Assembly (NCBI RefSeq): GCF_003148825.1 | Contig: NZ_QGGZ01000003.1 | Location: 672,999-736,998, forward strand | DNA: 64,000 bases | From: Streptomyces sp. CG 926 | GTDB lineage: Bacteria > Actinomycetota > Actinomycetes > Streptomycetales > Streptomycetaceae | Reading direction: 5' to 3' | Shown here: positions 10,466-20,580 of the stretch, in pieces | Layout: every line of letters starts with the position of its first letter | Position numbering within the stretch: position 1 is the stretch's first letter | Notes under the pieces: generated by a model | Database searches by the model: none | What the model saw: only the letters and a program-made list of their open reading frames with translations | Told to the model about the DNA's origin: nothing | Translations under genes and position numbers: made by a program

Positions 10466-11077
10466 CTATACCCAACCTCGCTCGCGTGCGAGACGCACTG
10501 CCGTGTGCCGGTTCTCCGCGCCCAGCTTCGTCGCCGCCGAGGACAGGTAGTTCCGTACCGTCCCCTGCGACAGCGAGGCCCGCTCCGCGATCTCCGCGAT
10601 CGGTGCCCCGTCCGCCGCGAGTTCGAGTACCTCCGCCTCCCGGGCGGTCAGCGGCGAGTCCCCCGCGCTGATCGCGTCGGCCGCCAACTCCGGGTCCACG
10701 TAGCGACCTCCGGCGTGGACGGTCCGGATCAGCTCGGCCAGCCGCTGCGCCGACACGGTTTTCGGGGCGAAGGCCCGCACGCCTGCCGCCAGCGCCCTCT
10801 TCAGGTGCCCGGGACGGCCGTGACTGGTCACGATCATGGTCTTGCAGCCGGGCAGTTCGGCCCGCAGGGTTGTGGCGACACTCACACCGTCCGCCCCCGG
10901 CATCTGCAGGTCCAGCACCGCCACGTCCGGCTTGTGGGCCCGTGCCATCGCCAGTGCCTCGGGGCCGGAGGCCGCCTCCGCGACGACGAGCAGGTCGTCC
11001 TCCAGCGCGAGCAGCGCCGCCAACGCGCCCCGGATCAGATGCTCGTCATCGGCGAGCAGTACGCGTACGGGGCTCAC
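10466..11077 (-). CDS. DesR/NarL-type response regulator
   Basis: The 203-residue protein has a receiver domain with acidic pocket D10/D11, phosphoacceptor D56 (AVLDLQMPG), T84-like position VTSHG and K106. A LuxR-type helix-turn-helix follows (~141-203: LTAREAEVLELAADG, SLSQGTVRNYLSSAATKLG). It overlaps the upstream kinase gene by four bases (11074-11077), so the two are translationally coupled. Together with the two upstream ABC genes it forms a four-gene unit. This suggests that it controls the exporter in response to membrane or drug stress. The ligand is unknown. Confidence 0.93.
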   Translation of the reverse strand: MSPVRVLLADDEHLIRGALAALLALEDDLLVVAEAASGPEALAMARAHKPDVAVLDLQMPGADGVSVATTLRAELPGCKTMIVTSHGRPGHLKRALAAGVRAFAPKTVSAQRLAELIRTVHAGGRYVDPELAADAISAGDSPLTAREAEVLELAADGAPIAEIAERASLSQGTVRNYLSSAATKLGAENRHTAVRLARERGWV

Positions 11078-12321
11078 GCCCGCACCTCCAGTCCTTGCAG
11101 TCGTCGGTCCGGGATCTGCGCGAGCAGCCGGAACCGGCCGTCGCCGACCAGCCCCGCCTGCAACGTCCCGTCCAGGGCCGCGAGTCGTTCCCGCAGCCCG
11201 GCCAGCCCCGAGCCGGGCGGCCCGGTAGGGGTCTCGGGAGCCCCGTCGTTCTCCACCACCAGCTCCACGGAGCCGCTCTCCTCGGCGGTCAGCCGGATCA
11301 GGCAGCGCTGCGCGTCCCCGTGCCGCAGGATGTTCGTCGTGGCCTCGCGGACCACCCAGCCGAGGGCCGACTGGACCTCGGCGGGCAGCTCCCTGCCCCG
11401 CCCGGCCAGGGAGTCCACCCGGCAGTCCATCCCGGCCGCGCTGAGCACCCCGCGCGCGCCTTCCAGCTCCACCGAGAGGTCCGCCTCCCGGTAGCCCCGC
11501 ACCACGTCCCGTACCTCCCGCTGGGACTCCTGGGCGATCCGCTGGACCTCGATCATCTGGTCCACCGCCTCCGGCCGTTCACGCCGGGCCAGCTGTATCG
11601 CCAGCTCGCTCTTGAGCGCGATCACCGCCAGGTTGCGGCCCATGACGTCGTGCAGGTCACGGCCGAACCGCAGCCGCTCCTCCGCCACCGCGAGCCGCGC
11701 CTGCACCTCGCGGGAGTGGTCCAGCTCGTAGACCGTTCTCAGCAGCCATGCGGAGAAACCGCAGGTGGCGCCGAAGAACAGGCTGCCGAGCAGAACGCCT
11801 ACGACATACCCCAGCGCGGTGACGGCCGGCGTGCCCAGGGCGAGCGCGGCCAGTCCCGTCGCCACCCCCGCCGCCGGCGGGATGAACAGCATCCGCTTCA
11901 CCGACCGCAGGCACAGCACCAGCGATCCCGCGGCGAACCAGGTCAGCCCCGACACCAACGTCGGCGCCACGGCCTCCTCGGAGATGTGCCCGGTCGCCCG
12001 GAGGCCGAGCACGGCCACGGTGCACGCGGCCGTCGTGACCGCCGTCACCACCGCGAGCCGGGTGGGGCGTTCGCGCCGGCCCACCACCCAGTGCAACGCC
12101 TTGGAGGTGAGCACCCCGCACAGCACCGCGTGGCCGCACACCATGAGGAGGAGGGCGAGGGGCAGCAGGACCGGGGGCCTGCCGGCGGCGGTGGCGGCCA
12201 CGGGCATCAGTCCGAAGGACGTGATCTCCAGGAGCACGAAGAGATGGAACGACCCCCTGGTGTAGAGCTCGATCTTCCCCGCACTGCTGCGGTTCTTCCA
12301 CCACCCCGTCATCTTCGACAC
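11074..12321 (-). CDS. DesK-type sensor histidine kinase
   Basis: The protein is 415 residues with about six hydrophobic segments in residues 24-195, then a HisKA_3 dimerisation domain with phosphoacceptor H224 in FGRDLHDVMGRNLAVIALKSE. The ATPase domain has an N-box around EATTNILRHGDAQ (~345) and a G-box GPPGSGLAGLRERL near residue 385. Such short-loop multi-helix sensors usually read the state of the membrane itself. The gene overlaps the response regulator start and lies 22 bases downstream of the permease gene. Confidence 0.93.
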   Translation of the reverse strand: MSKMTGWWKNRSSAGKIELYTRGSFHLFVLLEITSFGLMPVAATAAGRPPVLLPLALLLMVCGHAVLCGVLTSKALHWVVGRRERPTRLAVVTAVTTAACTVAVLGLRATGHISEEAVAPTLVSGLTWFAAGSLVLCLRSVKRMLFIPPAAGVATGLAALALGTPAVTALGYVVGVLLGSLFFGATCGFSAWLLRTVYELDHSREVQARLAVAEERLRFGRDLHDVMGRNLAVIALKSELAIQLARRERPEAVDQMIEVQRIAQESQREVRDVVRGYREADLSVELEGARGVLSAAGMDCRVDSLAGRGRELPAEVQSALGWVVREATTNILRHGDAQRCLIRLTAEESGSVELVVENDGAPETPTGPPGSGLAGLRERLAALDGTLQAGLVGDGRFRLLAQIPDRRLQGLEVRA

Positions 12322-12343
12322 GTTCCTCGTCCCCCGACTCGTC

Positions 12344-13108
12344 CTACCGGCGCGGTTCCCAACGGAACCACCTCCGAACAGAAAACACGGTGATCATGAT
12401 CCAGGCCAGTGCGGTCAGCCCGGCGCCCAGCAGGTCCCCGCCCGTCGAGCCGCCGCTCCACCCGGCCCGTACGAGGGTCATCACGCCGCTCAGCGGCAGC
12501 AGTTCGCACAACGAGCCGGCCAGGTCCGGCATCGAGTCGGTCGGGACGAACAGCCCCGAGCCGAGCACGGTCGCCAGGAACAGCGGCAGCGTGGTGAGGC
12601 CCGCGGTCTCCACGGTGCGGGTGAACGAGCTGATCAGCGCGGACATCCCGGCCAGCAGCACGATGCCCGCGAGCACGGCCACCACGAGCAGCAGGGGGTT
12701 GCGTGGCATCCGTACGTCCATGGCGGTCGCCCCGGCCACGGTGAGGACGGTGATCTGCCCGAAGGCCAGGACGGCGGCGGGCAGGGCGGTGCCGGCGATG
12801 ATCTCCAGGTCGGTCGCCTCGCCGGTACGGAGCCGCTTGAGGACGAGCTCCTCGCGCCGGGCGACGTAGGCGGAGACCAGGCTCATGTGGACGACCAGGA
12901 TCAGCACCATGCCGATCCCGCCGGTCAGGGTGGTCTCGCCCAGGGCTTCGGCGCCCTCGGCCCCGCTCAGCGAGGAGCGCAGGAGGAACACCATCAGCAG
13001 GGGCATCAGGACGGCCAGGCTGAGCGTCGCCCGGTTGCGCACCAGCAGGGTGAGCTCGGAGCGGCCCAGCGCGGTGAGCCGGCCGGGGTTCAGGGAGAGC
13101 GTGTTCAT
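12344..13108 (-). CDS. ABC-2 type transporter permease
   Basis: The 254-residue membrane protein has six hydrophobic segments, starting after ALGRSELTLLVRNRATLSLAVLMPLLMVFLL and including a long ILVVHMSLVSAYVARREE stretch typical of ABC-2 exporters. The start ATG 13108 overlaps the TGA of the ATPase gene (ATGA). It is the transmembrane half of an exporter with the ATPase encoded just upstream. The substrate cannot be told, though drug or lipid export is typical for this linked arrangement. Confidence 0.92.
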   Translation of the reverse strand: MNTLSLNPGRLTALGRSELTLLVRNRATLSLAVLMPLLMVFLLRSSLSGAEGAEALGETTLTGGIGMVLILVVHMSLVSAYVARREELVLKRLRTGEATDLEIIAGTALPAAVLAFGQITVLTVAGATAMDVRMPRNPLLLVVAVLAGIVLLAGMSALISSFTRTVETAGLTTLPLFLATVLGSGLFVPTDSMPDLAGSLCELLPLSGVMTLVRAGWSGGSTGGDLLGAGLTALAWIMITVFSVRRWFRWEPRR

Positions 13109-14067
13109 CGGGTCCCCGCCTCGGTGTTCTCGGTGCTCCGGGTGCTCTCTGTGCGGCCGCCGGTCGTGCGGCGGTTCTCCGCGATCTCCAGGAAGGCCTC
13201 CTCCAGGGAGGCGGAGCGGGCGTCGAGCCCGACCAGTTCCACGTCGCACTCCCGGGCCCAGTCCAGCAGTTCGGCCAGGTCGGCCTGGAGCCGTTCGGTA
13301 CGGATCTCCACGCGCTGCCCGTAGGCCGCCGCGCGCAGCGCCAGCGGGAGCCGGGCCGCGGGCACCTCGGCCGGCAGGGTGAAGCGGATCCGGGCCGGCC
13401 GGTCGGCGGTCACCTCGGCCGGGCTGCCGGACAGGACGATCTCGCCCTCGTGGAGGATGGCGAGGCGGTCCGCGAGCTCCTCGGCCTCCTCCAGGTAGTG
13501 CGTGGTCAGCAGCACCGTGGTGCCCTGGTCGCGCAGCTCCCGCACGAGCGCCCAGGTGTCCCGGCGCCCCTCGGGGTCCATACCGGTGGTCGGTTCGTCC
13601 AGGAAGAGCACCTCGGGCCGGCCGAGCAGGGCCAGCGCGAGGTCGAGGCGCCGCCGCTCACCGCCGGAGAGCTGTTTGACGCGTACGGAGGACCGCGCGG
13701 CCAGGCCGACCAGTTCCAGCACCTCCGCCGCCGGGCGGGCGCCGCTGGTGACCCCGCCCCACATCCGGACCGTCTCGGTCACCGTCAGGTCGGAGGGGAA
13801 TCCGCCCTCCTGGAGCATGACCCCGGTGCGCGGGCGGACCTCGGCCCGCCGCGTGTACGGATCGAGCCCGAAGACGCGCACCCGGCCCTCGCTCGGCGCT
13901 GCCAGTCCCTCCAGCAGCTCGACGGTGGAGGTCTTGCCGGCGCCGTTGGTGCCGAGCAGCGCGAAGATCTCGCCCCGGGCCACGGAGAAGGAGACGCCGC
14001 GCACGGCCTCGAATCCTCCTGCGTAGCCACGGCGTAGGCCCTCGGCCTCGATCACGGTGTCAGTCAT
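13105..14067 (-). CDS. ABC transporter ATP-binding protein (drug/lipid exporter type)
   Basis: The 320-residue ATPase has Walker A GTNGAGKT (39-46), signature LSGGERRR (133-140), Walker B LFLDEPTTGMDP (154-165) and switch TTHYLEEAEE. The C-terminal ~80 residues resemble the DrrA-type extension of exporters. It is first gene of the operon ATPase-permease-kinase-regulator. A TGACA/TGTCA dyad sits 59-95 bases upstream. Confidence 0.95.
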   Translation of the reverse strand: MTDTVIEAEGLRRGYAGGFEAVRGVSFSVARGEIFALLGTNGAGKTSTVELLEGLAAPSEGRVRVFGLDPYTRRAEVRPRTGVMLQEGGFPSDLTVTETVRMWGGVTSGARPAAEVLELVGLAARSSVRVKQLSGGERRRLDLALALLGRPEVLFLDEPTTGMDPEGRRDTWALVRELRDQGTTVLLTTHYLEEAEELADRLAILHEGEIVLSGSPAEVTADRPARIRFTLPAEVPAARLPLALRAAAYGQRVEIRTERLQADLAELLDWARECDVELVGLDARSASLEEAFLEIAENRRTTGGRTESTRSTENTEAGTR

Positions 14068-14110
14068 GATCCAAGACTCGCGGCGCCGGCGCCGGGTCGG
14101 CAGTGCGCGC

Positions 14111-14137
14111 TGTCACCGCCCCCGATGACATTTGTCA
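14111..14137 (-). promoter_or_regulatory. TGTCA/TGACA dyads upstream of the ABC-kinase operon
   Basis: TGTCA (14111-14115), TGACA (14126-14130) and TGTCA (14133-14137) form two overlapping inverted repeats. One is TGTCA-N10-TGACA and the other is the tight TGACA-TT-TGTCA. They lie 44-70 bases before the ATPase start. A binding site for the operon's own NarL-type regulator is a reasonable inference. Confidence 0.5.
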
Positions 14138-14197
14138 GGGCCGAGGTCGTCGGCGTCGAAGTCGGGTAACACGTCGGTGAAGCACGCCGGGGAACAC

Positions 14198-14234
14198 GAA
14201 GAAGGCCCCGATCGTAATGATCGGGGCCTTCTTC
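14198..14234 (-). terminator. Hairpin downstream of tRNA-Gly copy 2
   Basis: GAAGAAGGCCCCGATC forms a perfect 16-bp stem with loop GTAAT, six bases past the tRNA 3' end. Confidence 0.85.
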
Positions 14235-14240
14235 ATACAG

Positions 14241-14313
<73 letters not shown>

Positions 14314-14387
14314 AAGCACTGCATTGCCCTGAGGCGATGCGTGCATCACTCTACCCGATCCACAGCAGTGGTTCGGAAGTGATGCAG

Positions 14388-14459
14388 AGCGGGTGACAGG
14401 AATCGCACACTGCGCCTTCCCTCTGGAAGAGGGATGTTCTGCTACTGAACTACACCCGC
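14388..14459 (-). tRNA. tRNA-Gly (UCC)
   Basis: A 72-nt minus-strand tRNA with acceptor GCGGGTG/CACCCGC, anticodon stem TCCCT/AGGGA and loop CTTCCAG, giving anticodon TCC. It is 74 bases upstream of tRNA-Gly(GCC), so the two are probably cotranscribed. Confidence 0.93.
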
Positions 14460-14547
14460 ACGACCTCGGAGGCTTTGACCTGCGGTCTGGCCCCTCGGCG
14501 TGATCCACACACTAGCCGACGGATGGGGGTGCATGGCAAATCGACCC

Positions 14548-14865
14548 TCAGTGGGCCGCGTTGTAGGCCTCGTAGATCTTCTTCGGGATGCGGCCGCGGG
14601 GTGGCACGTCGAACTGGTTCGAGCGGGCCCAGGCGCGGACGACGGCCGGGTCGGGGGCGACGGCGGTGTGCTTGAAGACCCTCCCCGAGCGTGACTGGCG
14701 ACGGCCGGCGGCCACGAAGGGGGCCAGGCCCTTCCGCAGTTTCTTTGCGTTCGCCACATTGAGGTCGATCTCGTAGGACTTTCCGTCCAGAGCGAACACG
14801 ACCGTTTCCGCCGCTTCTCCGCCATCGATGTCGTCGGAGAGCGTGACTACTACGCGCTGCGCCAC
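14548..14865 (-). CDS. lsrL: Lsr2-family nucleoid-associated protein (LsrL-type)
   Basis: The 105-residue protein starts VAQRVVVTLSDDIDG (GTG 14865). It has the Lsr2 N-terminal oligomerisation domain with ETVVFALDGKSYEIDL, then a basic linker and the C-terminal DNA-binding module AVVRAWARSNQFDVPPRGRIP, where RGR inserts into the AT-rich minor groove. Lsr2 proteins are H-NS-like silencers of AT-rich DNA. Its position directly upstream of and divergent from purS matches, from memory, the second S. coelicolor paralogue LsrL rather than Lsr2 itself. Its leader contains an unusual set of dyads (14938-15000). Confidence 0.93.
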   Translation of the reverse strand: MAQRVVVTLSDDIDGGEAAETVVFALDGKSYEIDLNVANAKKLRKGLAPFVAAGRRQSRSGRVFKHTAVAPDPAVVRAWARSNQFDVPPRGRIPKKIYEAYNAAH

Positions 14866-14937
14866 GGATATCGGTCCCTTCGTGCGACGCCGCCACCTGT
14901 TGACGTGCGGTGATGTCGCCTGTGTGGATGTTTCGGG

Positions 14938-15000
14938 GCAATGCAACTTTCCTCCGGAATCCGGAGTGATTCCTTTGTACCTCGATTCCCATTGCATTGC
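14938..15000. promoter_or_regulatory. Nested inverted repeats in the lsrL-purS spacer
   Basis: GCAATGCAA (14938-14946) is the exact complement of TTGCATTGC (14992-15000). Inside them CTCCGG-AAT-CCGGAG (14952-14966) forms a second perfect dyad. The segment is AT-rich compared with its surroundings and lies 73-135 bases upstream of lsrL. The rest of the 327-base spacer holds a short AT-rich stretch near 15115-15135 before purS, and no gene. Confidence 0.55.
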
Positions 15001-15192
15001 GAAGCCCAGTTAATTCTCTCCGCGTGTCCCGCCGCAATGCCGGGCGCGTGGTTTTCCGGCGGATTTTGCGAAGCGTTGGTGAAGCCGAAACGGCGTGGTG
15101 ATCAAGGCTCCGCGATATCTACCCGCGTAGAAATTTCAGCCGGGTACGCTGATGGAACCGCCTTCGCACCAACCACCACACGGGAGTGCCCG

Positions 15193-15438
15193 ATGGCACG
15201 CGTCGTAGTCGACGTCATGCTCAAGCCGGAGATCCTCGACCCCCAGGGCCAGGCGGTGCAGCGTGCGCTGCCGCGCCTGGGCTTCGAAGGGATCGCCGAC
15301 GTCCGCCAGGGGAAGCGCTTCGAGCTCGAGGTGGAGGGACCGGTCGACCAGGCCGCCCTCGACCGCATCCACAAGATGGCCGAAACGTTCCTCGCCAACA
15401 CCGTCATCGAAGACTTCACCGTGAAGGTCGAGGCCTGA
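15193..15438 (+). CDS. purS: FGAM synthetase subunit PurS
   Basis: The 81-residue protein ([22 protein letters not shown]) is the small structural subunit that bridges PurL and PurQ in the three-part formylglycinamidine synthetase of Gram-positive bacteria. It contains the expected [22 protein letters not shown] core. ATG 15193 is preceded by GGGAG. It is two bases from purQ, so the genes form the operon purS-purQ-purL. Confidence 0.96.
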   Translation: MARVVVDVMLKPEILDPQGQAVQRALPRLGFEGIADVRQGKRFELEVEGPVDQAALDRIHKMAETFLANTVIEDFTVKVEA

Positions 15439-15440
15439 CG

Positions 15441-16117
15441 GTGACCACTCGCATCGGAGTCGTCACGTTCCCCGGAACGCTCGACGACCGTGACTCGCTG
15501 CGCGCCGTCCGCCTCGCGGGGGCCGAGCCGGTCTCGCTGTGGCACCGCGACAAGGACCTGCACCAGGTCGACGCGGTCGTCCTCGCGGGCGGCTTCTCCT
15601 ACGGGGACTACCTGCGCGCCGGGGCCATCTCCCGCTTCTCGCCGGTGATGGAGACCATCATCGAGCAGGCCAAGGGCGGCATGCCCGTCCTGGGCATCTG
15701 CAACGGCTTCCAGGTCCTCACCGAGGCCCACCTGCTGCCGGGGGCGATGCTCCGGAACAACCACCTGCACTTCATCTGCCGCGACCAGAAGCTGCGGGTG
15801 GAGAACGCGGAGACCGCGTGGACCGGCGACTACACCGCCGGCCAGGAGATCTCCGTACCGCTCAAGAACATGGACGGCCGCTACACCGCCGACGAGCGCA
15901 CGCTCGACGAACTGGAGGCCGAAGGCCGAGTGGCCTTCCGGTACCTGGACGGCAACCCGAACGGTTCGCTGCGCGACATCGCCGGCATCACCAACGCCGC
16001 GGGCAACGTCGTCGGCCTCATGCCGCACCCCGAGCACGCGGTCGAGCCGCTGATCGGGACGGGCCGCACCGACGGCCTCCCGTTCTTCACCTCGGTCCTG
16101 AAGAAGCTGGTCAGCGC

Positions 16118-16121
<4 letters not shown>
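15441..16121 (+). CDS. purQ: FGAM synthetase glutaminase subunit PurQ
   Basis: The 226-residue class I glutamine amidotransferase supplies ammonia to PurL. The catalytic Cys lies in VLGICNGFQ (~88) and the His/Glu pair in [12 protein letters not shown] (~196). [18 protein letters not shown] (~48-66) is the PurQ oxyanion region. The start is GTG 15441, two bases after the purS stop. Its TGA overlaps the purL ATG. Confidence 0.97.
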
Positions 16122-18367
<2,246 letters not shown>

Positions 18368-18379
18368 TCCCGTTCGAGT

Positions 18380-18413
18380 CGAGCCCCCGTCCGGTCCTGC
18401 GGACGGGGGCTCG
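18380..18413 (+). terminator. Terminator of the purSQL operon
   Basis: CGAGCCCCCGTCC pairs perfectly over 13 bp with GGACGGGGGCTCG around an 8-base loop. It starts 12 bases after the purL stop. Confidence 0.85.
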
Positions 18414-18428
18414 GTCGTTCTCGGCCCG

Positions 18429-18886
18429 GTGGCCGGCCGGACCGACAGCTGCGGCTGGTACGCCGCCCACCTGCGGTCGGCCGACGGCGGACGGCTGCCC
18501 GACACGGCCGCCGCAGTGCCCGTGGGCACGGGCGCCCGCGAGGAGGGCTGTCTGCTCGCGGTGGGTCCCGAGGCGACGTCCTGCGGATATCGCCCTGGTG
18601 GGCCCGGAGCCGCTCGTACTTCGGCGACGACGCGGCCGCGCTCGTGGTCGACGTCCCCGGCAGGCGCAGCCCGGAGCCGCTGGTGCCCTGCACGGCGGGC
18701 CGCTTCGGCGACGTGCTCCACGGTTCGGCGACCTGCCAGGGGCAGCCGGCCACCCTGACGATGTCCGTCCCGTTCCGCTACCGGTCCGTCCTCGGCGCGC
18801 GCCTCGACGGCCTGTTCGTCGCCTACGCCACCGACTCCGCGCAGCGGCGCGGCTGCACCGGGGTGGTGCTGCCGGCCCCCGAGTAG
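18429..18886 (+). pseudogene. Frameshifted gene of unknown function
   Basis: Two adjacent segments show coding character in different frames. From GTG 18429 the reading VAGRTDSCGWYAAHLRSADG runs to about residue 50. Near 18575-18595 the coding sense moves to another frame, which continues as SRSYFGDDAAALVVDVPGR and RYRSVLGARLDGLFVAYATD to a TAG at 18884-18886. Joined by a one-base correction this gives about 150 residues. Either the gene is decayed or there is a sequencing error. No family is recognised. It has no good ribosome site and sits immediately after the purL terminator. Confidence 0.5.
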
Positions 18887-18895
18887 GGTCGGAGC

Positions 18896-19687
18896 ATGCC
18901 GCCCCGAGGGAAGAAGCCGCGTACCTACGACCCCGTCCGGATCCGCACGGCCGTCACCGCGCAGTTCGCGCATGTCTGCGGGGCCGTCGCGGAGTTGGGC
19001 CCCGAGCAGCTGGCGCGCCCCAGCGGGCTCGGTGGGTGGAGCGTCGCCGAACTGGCCGGGCACATCGCCTGGATCGCCGATTCGCTGGCGGGGAGCCTGG
19101 CCCGGCCGCCCGCCGCCGTCGCCGAGCTGCCGGCGGTCGAGTGGCCCTTCGCCACCGCCTCCCTCGCCGGGAAGATCTCCGAGGCGGCCAGGGAGACCCT
19201 GACCGGGGCCCCGCTGCCCGAGCTGTACGACCGGGCGGCAGCCCGGATGGCGCAGGCGCTCGCGGCGAACCCGGGCGACCGCGTACTGGACCTGTGGATC
19301 GGGGACATGACCCTGGCCGACTTCCTGGTCACCCGAACCGTGGAGCTGGTGGTCCACACCGACGACCTGAACCGGGCCGCCGGACTGGACATCCCGATCG
19401 ACCGGCAGGCGCTGGCCGCCTGCACCCGGCTGCTCGCCGACGCCCTCGCCCTCAAGGCGCCGGGCGGTTCGGTCGAGGTCCGCATCCCGCCCTTCGCGGT
19501 GGTCCAGTGCATCGAGGGCCCGCGGCACACCCGCGGCACCCCGCCGAACGTCGTGGAGACCGATCCGCTGACCTGGATCCGGCTCGCGACCGGCCGTACG
19601 CAGTGGGCCGCGGCCCTCGACGAGGCACACGTACGGGCCGGCGGCGAGCGGGCCGATCTGTCGGCGCTGCTGCCGCTGATGAGCTGA
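18896..19687 (+). CDS. Maleylpyruvate-isomerase-family (DinB-like) mycothiol-dependent enzyme
   Basis: The 263-residue protein has a DinB-like four-helix N-terminal domain with the metal/thiol-site motif GGWSVAELAGHIAWI (~46-60) and TRTVELVVHTDDL (~145-157), where the second His lies. A C-terminal domain (~165-263) of the SCP2/sterol-carrier type follows. Members use mycothiol or a divalent metal in isomerase or transferase reactions, but the substrate of this group is unknown. It begins nine bases after the frameshifted gene. Its stop lies in an 8-bp tandem repeat. Confidence 0.8.
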   Translation: MPPRGKKPRTYDPVRIRTAVTAQFAHVCGAVAELGPEQLARPSGLGGWSVAELAGHIAWIADSLAGSLARPPAAVAELPAVEWPFATASLAGKISEAARETLTGAPLPELYDRAAARMAQALAANPGDRVLDLWIGDMTLADFLVTRTVELVVHTDDLNRAAGLDIPIDRQALAACTRLLADALALKAPGGSVEVRIPPFAVVQCIEGPRHTRGTPPNVVETDPLTWIRLATGRTQWAAALDEAHVRAGGERADLSALLPLMS

Positions 19688-19714
19688 TGAGCTGATGGGC
19701 TGAGGAGCTGAGGG
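19675..19714 (+). repeat. 8-bp tandem repeat (GCTGATGA) across a gene junction
   Basis: Five units of GCTGATGA-type sequence (two perfect, three degenerating to GCTGAGGG) span the stop of the preceding gene and supply the purine-rich ribosome site of the META lipoprotein gene. The repeat also contains several successive TGA codons. Confidence 0.7.
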
Positions 19715-19722
19715 GAACAACC

Positions 19723-20568
19723 ATGGTGGAACCACCGCGACGCCCGGTCCGTCCCAGGGACATGCCTACCTTCCGGCACGTCCCCGCCGCCGCGAGCCTG
19801 ACCCTCGTACTCGCGCTCGCCCTGGCCGGCTGCGGCCGGGGTGAGTCCGGTCACGGCGCCCGGCTGCCCGATCCCGAGGGTTCCTGGGCCGTCGAGTCCC
19901 TGACCACCGGCGGCCGCACCCTGCACGCGCCCGAGAGCGCCCACCTCGACATCGGCCCGAACCAGGTCAAGGGCAACTACGGCTGCAACGGCTTCACGGC
20001 GGTGGCGGCCTTCGCCGGCACCTCCTCGGTGACCGTCACCCCCGGCGCCTCGACCACCATGGCCTGCGCGGACATGGAGTTCGAGACGGCCTTCGCCAAG
20101 CTGTTCCGGGGCAAGCTGGCGATCGACCGGGGACCCGACCGGCTCACCCTGAAGACCGCCGACGGAAGCACCATCGCCATGACCTCGGCGCCCCCGGTCA
20201 CCGCCGCCCCGCTCACCACGACCGAGTGGACCGTGGAATCGCTGGTCAGCGGCGAGAGCGCGGCCTCCCTGCCCGCCGAGGCGGCCGGGAAGGCACGGTT
20301 CACCATCGCCCCGGACCTCGCGGTGAGCGGCAACCTCGGCTGCAACCGGTTCAGCGCCAAGGCCACCGTGGAGGGCTCCACGGTCACCTTCGGGCCGCTG
20401 ACCTCGACCCGGATGGCCTGCGAGGGGCCGGTGGGCGAGGTCGAGCGGTCCCTGACGGCGCTGCTGGGCAGCGGTCCGCTCACCGTGAAGATCGAGGGCC
20501 GGACCCTGACCCTCACGGCGCCCGACGGCAAGGGCCTGACCGCGAAGGCCGCCTCCGCCGCCGAGTGA
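19723..20568 (+). CDS. META-domain lipoprotein (HslJ-like)
   Basis: The 281-residue exported lipoprotein has a basic start and hydrophobic segment (~22-36) ending in the lipobox LALAGC (Cys ~37). Two META domains follow. Each has the G-x-Y/L-GCN-x-F motif: GNYGCNGFTAV (~85) and GNLGCNRFSAK (~206). Each also has the later ST-MAC motif (TTMACADME; STRMACEGP). META/HslJ proteins are cell-surface or secreted factors linked to heat or drug resistance in Gram-negative bacteria. The role here is unknown. ATG 19723 has GAGGGGA upstream; ATG 19762 is an alternative start. Confidence 0.88.
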   Translation: MVEPPRRPVRPRDMPTFRHVPAAASLTLVLALALAGCGRGESGHGARLPDPEGSWAVESLTTGGRTLHAPESAHLDIGPNQVKGNYGCNGFTAVAAFAGTSSVTVTPGASTTMACADMEFETAFAKLFRGKLAIDRGPDRLTLKTADGSTIAMTSAPPVTAAPLTTTEWTVESLVSGESAASLPAEAAGKARFTIAPDLAVSGNLGCNRFSAKATVEGSTVTFGPLTSTRMACEGPVGEVERSLTALLGSGPLTVKIEGRTLTLTAPDGKGLTAKAASAAE

Positions 20569-20580
20569 GCACGACCGCGG

